A DNA stretch of 14,962 nucleotides, taken from positions 1-14,962 of the forward strand of contig PKWK01000355.1 of NCBI GenBank assembly GCA_003133205.1. Reading direction: 5' to 3'. The notes beneath the pieces are model-generated. The model did no database searches. It saw only the letters and a program-made list of their open reading frames with translations, and was not told the DNA's origin. Made by a program: the position numbers and the translations under genes. This DNA is from Granulicella sp. (GTDB taxonomy: Bacteria; Acidobacteriota; Terriglobia; Terriglobales; Acidobacteriaceae). This document shows positions 1 through 6,042 of the stretch, one piece after another. Each line of letters begins with the position of its first letter. Positions within the stretch are counted from its first letter, which is position 1.

Positions 1-203
1 CCACGCTCGACGCGCTCGAGGCCGCCTACCCGATGCTGTGCGGCACCATTCGCGATCACGACACCCACGAGCGCCGCGCCTTCCTGCGCTTCTTCGCGTG
101 CCAGCAGGACATCTCGTTCGACTCCCCCGACACGCCACTCCCAGTCGCCATCGTCAACGGCCGCGAACCGCTCATCATCCTCGGCGCGGTCGCAGGTGGC
201 TAG
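1..203 (+). CDS. MoaD/ThiS-like sulfur carrier protein, 3' end only
   Basis: Only the last 66 codons are present; the frame is open from the window edge to TAG at 201-203. The visible residues end in GAVAGG, the exposed C-terminal Gly-Gly of beta-grasp sulfur carriers (MoaD, ThiS, SAMP-like proteins), which is adenylated and then thiocarboxylated by an E1-like enzyme. Upstream come an ALEAAYP helix and an RFF strand followed by an acidic stretch and a PLP segment, an order that fits the second half of a MoaD/ThiS fold (usually about 80-100 aa). The family call rests on this pattern, without alignment. The target pathway (molybdopterin, thiamine or another sulfur transfer) cannot be told from this fragment. 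It converges on the next gene with only 14 bp between stop codons. Confidence 0.65.
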   Translation, partial: TLDALEAAYPMLCGTIRDHDTHERRAFLRFFACQQDISFDSPDTPLPVAIVNGREPLIILGAVAGG

Positions 204-217
204 CTCTCGCGCAAACG

Positions 218-757
218 CTACCGCAAATTCAGTGGCGTGAACGCGCCATCCTTCGAGATCGCCAACTGAATCGGGCGCGGCGGCCCCACCGGCGGCACCG
301 TAACCTCCACCCAAAGCTCCTCGCCCTTTTTCGGCGGAAACGGGTTGCTGGCGGTGTCCGCGATAAAGTACTCCACACCTTTCGACAGAGCCGCCTGATC
401 GCACGGCCTGTTCGCCCCGAGCGTCAGTTCGTCGGTCAGCTCTGGCCTTTCGTCGTAGCTGGCCGGCACTGGTACCAGCTTGTCATCCCGCACGACGGCC
501 CTCACATTCCATTGCCAATAGTCCGTTCCAGGTTGATATCCCACGCGATGCGCCGCGTCACGCGGCAGCGCGCACGCATCGACCGCCAACCGCAGCGCAA
601 GATACCTCCCGCGCATCGGCAGGTTCGGATCGTACTGCGCGGCCCTCACCCACACTCGCGGACACACCTTGCGCTCGTACAGATACTTCCCCGCGATGCT
701 CAGCACCAGTACCGCCTGCACCGCCAGCAGCACGATTGCGCGTTGCGTCCGGCTCAT
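218..757 (-). CDS. GDYXXLXY domain-containing protein
   Basis: A 179-aa protein with one N-terminal membrane anchor (about residues 7-24) and a non-cytoplasmic domain. The family is named for a GDYxxLxY motif; here it reads GRYLALRL at residues 50-57, so the Asp and the final Tyr are replaced. A second family-like segment, VEYFIAD, lies near residues 128-134. Cysteines are at 32, 62 and 119. Its ATG overlaps the TGA of the upstream DUF2157 gene as ATGA, which implies translational coupling; these two families are commonly adjacent and probably act together at the membrane. The biochemical role of the family is not known to me. Choosing the ATG in the overlap, rather than a longer reading frame that runs into the upstream gene, gives a clean anchor at the N-terminus. 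Confidence 0.8.
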   Translation of the reverse strand: MSRTQRAIVLLAVQAVLVLSIAGKYLYERKVCPRVWVRAAQYDPNLPMRGRYLALRLAVDACALPRDAAHRVGYQPGTDYWQWNVRAVVRDDKLVPVPASYDERPELTDELTLGANRPCDQAALSKGVEYFIADTASNPFPPKKGEELWVEVTVPPVGPPRPIQLAISKDGAFTPLNLR

Positions 758-1920
758 GACTGCCCCCCCGAGATCCTCGCCACCAGCCGCCGCCGCGCCT
801 TCTCCAGCATCCATCCACCCGCGAGGAAGAGCACGCCCAGCACAATCAAGCCGAGCGACCGATCCAACTTGCCCATGATGTCGGAGAAGTAGAACCACAT
901 CACCGTGAGCGCGAACGCCGCAATGCCGTAGTTGACGATCGCCTTGCTCCCCTCGCGCACTCCCCACCACGCGAGGAACACGCACGTGGCCGCCACCACT
1001 GCATACATCGCCACCATCGGCTCCGGGTAGCTCCAGGGGTAGTGGTTGGAATCGGTGATCCGCACATGAAGCCACGGCAGTGCGAACACCATCCCCGCAA
1101 CCGCCACCGTCGGCGCCAGACTCTTCCTGTCCACCAGCCACGCGAACCCCAGGCTCAGCAGCAGAATCGCATAGGCCCACATCCTGAAGGACATGGGCAC
1201 AAAACCCCAGTCATGTCCGTAGCCGTAGAAGCTCCAGCGCCATCCCTCCTCCGCCAGCACACCCGTGGCCATCACCAGCGCCGCTCCCGCCGCCGCAAAC
1301 AATATCCCGAACACCACTCGCCGCCGCGAGTTTAGAAACGCCGTAAGGTACACGGCCGCGATCACCGCGATCATGCGCCACAGGTACACATCCGATCCGC
1401 TATAGCTCTGCGCGCGATACGACCACTCCGACATCAGCCACGCCGGCACCAGCAGCAGCGCCGCGGTCTGCTGAAACTCATCGCCCAGCAACCACCATCC
1501 CGCCAGCGCGCAGAATGCCCACAGCATCACCGCGGCCGGCCAGTGCTCCTGCATGTTGAAGATCTGTCCGACCAGCGCAATCGCCGCGCCGCTCGCCACT
1601 GTGCCCAGCGCGTGCATGGTCGTGGAGAAGCCGCTGAAGCGTTCGCGCGAGACGATCCCCGCACCGTGGAACAGCGCCAGCATCGCCATCACCAGCGCAA
1701 GCCGCGTGCCCGGCGAAACGTCATCCCAGTGCGCCGCGACGAACAGCAGCACACCCGCGCCCAGCAGAATCCCACCCAGGACCAGCGCCACGATCACCTG
1801 CCAGCGCTGGCCGCTGGGCTTTGCCTCCGCACTCTCGTACGCGCGTATCGCGGCCTCGGTGGGCTCATCGATCAGCCCCGCGGCCCGCCATAGCGCCAGA
1901 TGTTTCTCAAATGCCTGCAT
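754..1920 (-). CDS. DUF2157 domain-containing integral membrane protein
   Basis: A 388-aa polytopic membrane protein. The N-terminal 35 residues (MQAFEKHLALWRAAGLIDEP and on) are a soluble helical segment typical of DUF2157, which usually begins with a 'leucine-rich helix, then G-hydrophobic-I' pattern. Ten or so hydrophobic segments follow (for example about 41-62, 73-91, 105-120, 128-145, 181-196, 203-221, 247-262, 269-281, 302-318, 329-345 and 357-371). The ATG at 1920 was preferred over a longer open frame reaching 2049 because the extra 43 residues are low-complexity and run through the divergent intergenic region. No strong Shine-Dalgarno is visible. It is the first gene of a two-gene operon with the GDYXXLXY gene. 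The function is unknown; a role in membrane or envelope organisation is only a guess. Confidence 0.82.
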   Translation of the reverse strand: MQAFEKHLALWRAAGLIDEPTEAAIRAYESAEAKPSGQRWQVIVALVLGGILLGAGVLLFVAAHWDDVSPGTRLALVMAMLALFHGAGIVSRERFSGFSTTMHALGTVASGAAIALVGQIFNMQEHWPAAVMLWAFCALAGWWLLGDEFQQTAALLLVPAWLMSEWSYRAQSYSGSDVYLWRMIAVIAAVYLTAFLNSRRRVVFGILFAAAGAALVMATGVLAEEGWRWSFYGYGHDWGFVPMSFRMWAYAILLLSLGFAWLVDRKSLAPTVAVAGMVFALPWLHVRITDSNHYPWSYPEPMVAMYAVVAATCVFLAWWGVREGSKAIVNYGIAAFALTVMWFYFSDIMGKLDRSLGLIVLGVLFLAGGWMLEKARRRLVARISGGQS

Positions 1921-2047
1921 CGTCGTCCGCCGGAAGTAGACCACAGCCCCGTCTGCGATACAAGCAGATTCATCCTCCGCCGGCGAACATAGACCGCAGC
2001 CGCTCCTCTGTTGGATACTGAAGAGACTCAGGCTTAAGGAGCTTTTC

Positions 2048-2908
2048 ATGGTGATGCGAAGGTGTTTCGCGCAACGGAACGAGTGCCCCAGCCACCGAAC
2101 TGGGTGCCCTATTCATCGCGGCCTCATCGCAATGAGTGGGCTCGCGATGGTTCTCTTCGCCTCTGCCGCCCGCGCGCAGGGCAACTACGAGATCCAGGTC
2201 TACGGCGCCGACACCGTCGAGCCCAAAAACCTGATGGTCGAACTCCACTCCAACTTCACGCCCGAGGGCCAGAAGAACCTCATCGACGGCGTCTATCCCA
2301 CCAACCACCAGGAGCATGAGACGCTCGAACTCACCGAAGGCCTCACCAGTTGGTCGGAAGTCGGCTTCTACGTCTTCACCAGCGAGCAGGCCGGCCACGG
2401 CATGCAATGGGTCGGCGACCACATTCGCCCGCGCGTGCGCGTGCCCGACTCCTGGCACTGGAAGGTCGGCGCCAGCCTCTCGATGGAGATGGGTTACCAG
2501 CGCGCCGTGTACTCGCCCGACACGTGGACCTGGGAGATTCGCCCCATCGTCGACAAGACGCTCGGCCGCTGGTACTTCGCCGTCAACCCCGCGCTAGAAC
2601 GCACGTGGCACGGCCCCGACGTCACCAAGGGCCTCGACTTCGCGCCCGGGGCAAAGATCGGCTACGACATCAATAAGCAGGTCAATGTGGGCTTCGAGTA
2701 CTACGCCGACTACGGCCGCCTCGGCGACTTCGACAAGCTCCACGACCAGCAGCAACAAATCTTCGCCGTCACCGACCTCAACGTCTCGCCCAAGTGGGAG
2801 ATCAACATCGGCGTCGGCGTAGGCCCCACCGCAGCCACCGACCACCTCATCGTCAAAGGCATCCTGGGCCGCCGCTTCGACTGGGGACACCACGCAGCCA
2901 CGCGATGA
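2048..2908 (+). CDS. secreted, probable outer-membrane beta-barrel protein of unknown function
   Basis: A 286-aa protein. The ATG at 2048 has a good Shine-Dalgarno (AAGGAG, 2036-2041, 6-nt spacing). A hydrophobic stretch at residues 29-40 ends in ARA|QG, so signal peptidase I probably cleaves after residue 43. The n-region is unusually long (about 28 residues, several Arg and three Cys) and is partly encoded by a hairpin repeat at 2102-2140. An alternative start at ATG 2132 would give a short signal peptide with no positive n-region, so the longer form is preferred. The mature part alternates polar and aromatic residues in many short strands (for example WEIRPIVD, FAVNPALE, VGFEYYADYG, WEINIGVGVG), as in 8-12-stranded outer-membrane barrels. 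It is divergent from the DUF2157 operon and convergent with arsR. No specific family was recognised. Confidence 0.72.
   Translation: MVMRRCFAQRNECPSHRTGCPIHRGLIAMSGLAMVLFASAARAQGNYEIQVYGADTVEPKNLMVELHSNFTPEGQKNLIDGVYPTNHQEHETLELTEGLTSWSEVGFYVFTSEQAGHGMQWVGDHIRPRVRVPDSWHWKVGASLSMEMGYQRAVYSPDTWTWEIRPIVDKTLGRWYFAVNPALERTWHGPDVTKGLDFAPGAKIGYDINKQVNVGFEYYADYGRLGDFDKLHDQQQQIFAVTDLNVSPKWEINIGVGVGPTAATDHLIVKGILGRRFDWGHHAATR
2102..2140. repeat. GGGTGCCC-type hairpin repeat inside a coding region
   Basis: GGGTGCCC at 2102-2109 is followed by ATTCATCGCG and, across a short loop, by CGCAATGAGTGGG. TCAT/ATGA and GCG/CGC can pair around a 7-nt loop with one mismatch between them. The wording closely matches the copy at 8790-8825. 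It falls within the signal-peptide-coding part of the secreted protein gene. Confidence 0.55.
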
Positions 2909-2926
2909 GGCGTTGAAACAGCCGGA

Positions 2927-3322
2927 CTACTGAACCCGCAACGGAACCGGCGCACCCTTGAGTTCCACAAACCGCCGCGGCTCGCAGCACGCCCGGCCCA
3001 ACCGCTCCAGATCCGCCTGCATCCCCGCATCCGCCTTCAGCGACTCGAGCGTCGCTTCCAGCACCTCCGCCGCCTCCCGCTCGTTGGGCCGCTCGATGCT
3101 GTAGTGCATCCACTTGCCGTCGCGGCGTGCGCTGACAATGCCGGCCTTGCGCAGATACGCCAGGTGCCGCGAGATCTTCGGCTGCCCCTGCTTCAATATC
3201 TCCACGAAGTAGCACACACACACCTCGCGCCCATTCATCAGGTTCAGCAGCCGCAGCCGCGTAGGGTCCGCAAGCGCCGCGAACATGCGGACCAGGTCAA
3301 ACGATGGCGTGCTCCGTCGCAT
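2927..3322 (-). CDS. arsR: ArsR-family arsenite-responsive transcriptional repressor
   Basis: A 131-aa winged-helix repressor (SmtB/ArsR family). Helix 3 carries the metalloid-binding motif EVCVCYF with Cys35 and Cys37, the As(III)-binding pair of classical ArsR. The recognition helix lies in QPKISRHLAYLRKAGIV (about 48-63), followed by the beta-wing RRDGKWMHYSI. The C-terminal tail adds a vicinal Cys pair (CCEP, 112-115) that may contribute a third arsenic ligand. The ATG at 3322 is preferred over a longer frame because the extra residues would be encoded by the divergent promoter and arsM. Almost no leader precedes this ATG and no Shine-Dalgarno is visible, so it may be leaderless. In the absence of arsenite it should bind the dyads at 3331-3381, repressing itself and arsM-arsC-acr3. 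Confidence 0.92.
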   Translation of the reverse strand: MRRSTPSFDLVRMFAALADPTRLRLLNLMNGREVCVCYFVEILKQGQPKISRHLAYLRKAGIVSARRDGKWMHYSIERPNEREAAEVLEATLESLKADAGMQADLERLGRACCEPRRFVELKGAPVPLRVQ

Positions 3323-3330
3323 GAAAGTAA

Positions 3331-3381
3331 TATACGCCTTGACAGATATATTCGGAAGTAATATATTTGCCTTGGCGTATA
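3331..3381. promoter_or_regulatory. ArsR operator candidate: two concentric inverted repeats
   Basis: The outer arms are TATACGCC (3331-3338) and GGCGTATA (3374-3381). The inner arms are ATATATT (3346-3352) and AATATAT (3360-3366). Both pairs are perfect and share the same centre, base 3356; three further positions between them also pair. The AT-rich inner dyad spans the spacer and -10 of the forward promoter, so a bound dimeric repressor would block RNA polymerase. The symmetry is seen directly; ArsR binding is inferred from the divergent arsR gene. Confidence 0.75.
3339..3367 (+). promoter_or_regulatory. sigma70 promoter of arsM-arsC-acr3
   Basis: The -35 TTGACA (3339-3344, perfect consensus) and -10 TATATT (3362-3367, one mismatch to TATAAT) are separated by exactly 17 bp. 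Transcription should start near 3374, giving a leader of about 25 nt before the arsM ATG at 3399. The promoter sits inside the concentric dyads, which suggests a strong promoter held off by ArsR. Confidence 0.8.
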
Positions 3382-3398
3382 CGAAAGAGGCCCCGCTC

Positions 3399-4244
3399 AT
3401 GTCCACCCAATCCGCAGTCCAGGAGAAATACGGTTCCATCGCCCGCAGCGTAACCCAATCCGGCAGCACAGCATGTTGCGACCCCGCCATGCGCTGCTGC
3501 GACCCCATCACCAAGAACCTTTATAGCGAACTCGAGCACGGCGAGCTCCCCGAAAAGGCCGTCCTCGCCTCGCTCGGCTGCGGCAATCCCACCGCGCTGA
3601 TCGACCTGCGCCCCGGCGAGACCGTGCTCGATCTCGGCTCCGGCGGCGGCATCGATGTGCTGCTGTCCGCCCGCCGCGTCGGGCCAACTGGTAAAGCATA
3701 TGGCCTCGACATGACGGACGACATGCTCGCCCTCGCGCGCGAAAACCAGCGCCAGGCAGGCGCCACCAACGTCGAGTTTCTCAAGGGGGAGATCGAAAAC
3801 ATCCCGCTCCCCGACAACTCCGTCGACGTCATCCTCTCCAACTGCGTCATCAATCTTTCCAGCGACAAGGACCGCGTGCTGCGCGAGGCCTTCCGCGTGC
3901 TGCGTCCCGGCGGCCGCTTCGCCGTCTCCGATGTCGTCACCCACGGCGAGGTCCCCGACGCCGTCCGCCAGAGCATGCTGCTTTGGGTCGGCTGCATCGC
4001 CGGGGCGCTCGAAGAGAACGACTACCGCGCCAAGCTCGCCGCCGCGGGCTTCACCAACATCGACCTCGAGCCAACCCGCACCTACGACATCGAAGACGCG
4101 CGCACCTTCCTCACCGAAGCCGGCATCGCCGTCGATGAGATCGCCCCGCAGGTCGAAGGCAAATTCTTGAGCGCCTTCATCCGCGCCACTAAACCGGCTG
4201 CCCCGCAACAGCAAGCCTGCTGCGGCCCAAACTGCTGCTCCTGA
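3399..4244 (+). CDS. arsM: arsenite S-adenosylmethionine methyltransferase ArsM
   Basis: A 281-aa cytosolic class I methyltransferase that methylates As(III) stepwise with SAM as donor. The SAM-binding motif is VLDLGSGGGID (76-86), with a downstream acidic GLDMTDDML (102-110). The ArsM-specific cysteines are present: Cys61 (LGCGNP), Cys149 (SNCVINL) and Cys199 (WVGCIAGAL), which bind As(III) and cycle a disulfide in characterised ArsM proteins. Extra Cys pairs occur near the N-terminus (26-27, 33-34) and in a tail ACCGPNCCS (273-281). The ATG at 3399 has an AGAGG site 8 nt upstream (3386-3390). It is the first gene after the ars promoter; a hairpin separates it from arsC. Confidence 0.93.
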   Translation: MSTQSAVQEKYGSIARSVTQSGSTACCDPAMRCCDPITKNLYSELEHGELPEKAVLASLGCGNPTALIDLRPGETVLDLGSGGGIDVLLSARRVGPTGKAYGLDMTDDMLALARENQRQAGATNVEFLKGEIENIPLPDNSVDVILSNCVINLSSDKDRVLREAFRVLRPGGRFAVSDVVTHGEVPDAVRQSMLLWVGCIAGALEENDYRAKLAAAGFTNIDLEPTRTYDIEDARTFLTEAGIAVDEIAPQVEGKFLSAFIRATKPAAPQQQACCGPNCCS

Positions 4245-4252
4245 CAAAATCT

Positions 4253-4285
4253 GGGTGCCCCACATCTCGCTTCTGAGATGTGGGC
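4253..4285. repeat. GGGTGCCC-type hairpin repeat between arsM and arsC
   Basis: CCCACATCTC (4259-4268) and GAGATGTGGG (4275-4284) form a perfect 10-bp stem around a 6-nt loop, preceded by GGGTGCCC at 4253-4260. No T-run follows, so it is not a classical intrinsic terminator. It resembles other hairpins in this window. In the ars mRNA it could stabilise an upstream fragment or attenuate read-through into arsC; that role is inferred. Confidence 0.7.
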
Positions 4286-4315
4286 TCCAGCCAGCCCATC
4301 ACCCGGAAAGCCACC

Positions 4316-4807
4316 ATGCCCAATCACTACAACGTCCTCTTCCTCTGCACCGGCAACTCCGCTCGCTCGATCATGGCCGAGGCACTTCTCAATCACAAAG
4401 CCCGCGGCACGTTCACCGCGTACAGCGCGGGCAGCCATCCCTCCGGCACACCGCGCCCCGAGGCCCTCGCGCAACTCGCCTCCGCCGGAATCTCCACCGC
4501 CGGCCTGCGCAGCAAGTCCTGGGATGAGTTCGCCGCACCCAACGCCCCGCACATCGACTTCATCTTCACCGTCTGCGACAACGCCGCAAACGAGGTCTGC
4601 CCCATCTGGCCCGGCCATCCAATGACGGCACACTGGGGCATTCCCGACCCGGCCGCCGTGAAAGGCACCCCGGATGAGATCGCGCGCGCCTTCCGCGACG
4701 CCTTCACGATTCTCGATCGCCGCATAAGCCTCTTTTTCGCCCTGCCGCTCGCCACGCTCGAACAGCTCGCCATCCAAAAAGAAATCAACCAGATCGGCCG
4801 CTCATAA
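4316..4807 (+). CDS. arsC: arsenate reductase, low-molecular-weight phosphatase type
   Basis: A 163-aa enzyme that reduces arsenate to arsenite. The phosphatase loop is Cys11-TGNSA-Arg17 (CX5R), with Cys11 as nucleophile. The general-acid Asp lies in IPDPA (Asp111). Two more cysteines in [11 protein letters not shown] (87 and 95) occupy the place of the redox Cys82/Cys89 pair of the thioredoxin-coupled family typified by Staphylococcus pI258 ArsC, so thioredoxin is the likely reductant. The ATG at 4316 is preceded by GGAAAG (4305-4310) 5 nt upstream; a slightly longer frame would begin inside the hairpin. TAA and the acr3 ATG overlap by one base (TAATG), so the two are translationally coupled. 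The product, As(III), is the substrate of the next gene's transporter and of ArsM. Confidence 0.93.
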   Translation: MPNHYNVLFLCTGNSARSIMAEALLNHKARGTFTAYSAGSHPSGTPRPEALAQLASAGISTAGLRSKSWDEFAAPNAPHIDFIFTVCDNAANEVCPIWPGHPMTAHWGIPDPAAVKGTPDEIARAFRDAFTILDRRISLFFALPLATLEQLAIQKEINQIGRS

Positions 4808-5928
4808 TGGCAACCGCACCTCACACCCAGGGTCAGGTCTGCGCTCCGCACCAGCGCAAGCATCTCTCCTTCCTCGACCGCTTCCTCACGCTCTGGATCT
4901 TCCTCGCCATGGTCCTCGGAGTCGGCCTCGGCCACTTCGTGCCCGGCTCCGCCGCCTTCGTCAATCGCTTCCAGAGCGGCACCACGAACATCCCCATCGC
5001 CATCGGCCTCATCATCATGATGTTTCCGCCGCTGGCAAAAGTCCGCTACGAAAAGCTCGGCGAAGTCTTCCGCAACAAGCGCGTCCTCGGCCTGTCGCTG
5101 GTGCAGAACTGGCTCATTGGGCCGGTGCTGATGTTCGCTCTCGCCATTATCTTTCTGCGCGGCGAGCCGGCCTACATGCGCGGCCTCATCTTGATCGGTA
5201 TCGCGCGCTGCATCGCCATGGTGCTCGTCTGGAACGAACTCGCCGAGGGCGACACCGATTACGTCGCCGGCCTGGTCGCGATGAACAGCATCTTCCAGGT
5301 TCTCTTCTACAGCCTCTACGCGTGGGCCTTCCTCACCGTGCTGCCAAAGTGGTTCGGGCTTCAGGGCAGCATCGTCAACGTCGGCATCGCGCAGATCGCG
5401 AAGAGCGTCGGCATCTACCTCGGCATCCCCTTCGCCGCCGGGTTCATAACGCGTTTCATCCTCATCCGCGTCCGCAGCGAGGAGTGGTACCGCACGCGCT
5501 TCGTCCCGCGCATCAGCCCGCTCACACTGGTTGCGCTGCTCTTCACCATCCTCGTGATGTTCTCGCTCAAGGGCGATCTCATCGTGCGCCTGCCGCTCGA
5601 CGTCGTTCGCATCGCCATCCCGCTGGTCATCTACTTCATCATCATGTTTCTGGTCAGCTTCTGGATGGGCAAGCGCCTCGGCGCGAATTACGCGCAGTCG
5701 GCCACGCTCTCCTTCACCGCTGCTGGGAATAACTTCGAGCTGGCCATCGCGGTTTCGGTCGCGGTCTTCGGCATCAACTCCGGCGAGGCCTTCGTGGGAG
5801 TCGTCGGCCCGCTCATCGAAGTGCCCGCCCTCATCGCGCTCGTCAACGTAGCCTTCTGGATGCGCCGCCGCTACTTCGCCTCCGAGTCCCCCACCTTCCA
5901 AATCCATCCCGCAGAGGACGCGCCGTAA
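4807..5928 (+). CDS. acr3: ACR3-family arsenite efflux permease
   Basis: A 373-aa inner-membrane transporter of the ACR3 (BART superfamily) type, with about ten hydrophobic segments. Diagnostic segments are the [16 protein letters not shown] helix, which holds the conserved essential Cys of ACR3, and [19 protein letters not shown] with the conserved Asn-Asn-Phe-Glu. The cytosolic N-terminus has an extra Cys (about residue 12) that could receive arsenite. It exports As(III) using membrane potential, completing detoxification of arsenate reduced by ArsC. The start codon overlaps the arsC stop by one base. A hairpin repeat lies 3 bp after the stop. It is sometimes named arsB, but the sequence is ACR3 rather than the 12-helix ArsB family. 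Confidence 0.94.
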   Translation: MATAPHTQGQVCAPHQRKHLSFLDRFLTLWIFLAMVLGVGLGHFVPGSAAFVNRFQSGTTNIPIAIGLIIMMFPPLAKVRYEKLGEVFRNKRVLGLSLVQNWLIGPVLMFALAIIFLRGEPAYMRGLILIGIARCIAMVLVWNELAEGDTDYVAGLVAMNSIFQVLFYSLYAWAFLTVLPKWFGLQGSIVNVGIAQIAKSVGIYLGIPFAAGFITRFILIRVRSEEWYRTRFVPRISPLTLVALLFTILVMFSLKGDLIVRLPLDVVRIAIPLVIYFIIMFLVSFWMGKRLGANYAQSATLSFTAAGNNFELAIAVSVAVFGINSGEAFVGVVGPLIEVPALIALVNVAFWMRRRYFASESPTFQIHPAEDAP

Positions 5929-5931
5929 CGC

Positions 5932-5980
5932 GGGTGCCCCATGATCAACGAGGCGACGCAGGCGCTCGTTTATCGTGGGG
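5932..5980. repeat. GGGTGCCC-type hairpin repeat after acr3
   Basis: Arms 5937-5952 and 5965-5980 pair at 14 of 16 positions (one further position can wobble) around a 12-nt loop, starting with the GGGTGCCCC core at 5932-5940. It lies 3 bp after the acr3 stop and may act as an mRNA 3' end or a bidirectional roadblock, although no T-run follows. Confidence 0.65.
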
Positions 5981-6042
5981 TAAGTCACTTCCGCCCACCC
6001 CAATCCATATACTGATGGGGCATCGTTTTGGGGGATCAGACC

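Noticed and set aside
4259..4284. Intrinsic terminator between arsM and arsC
   Set aside because: The stem is perfect but no T-run follows, and the wording matches a dispersed repeat.
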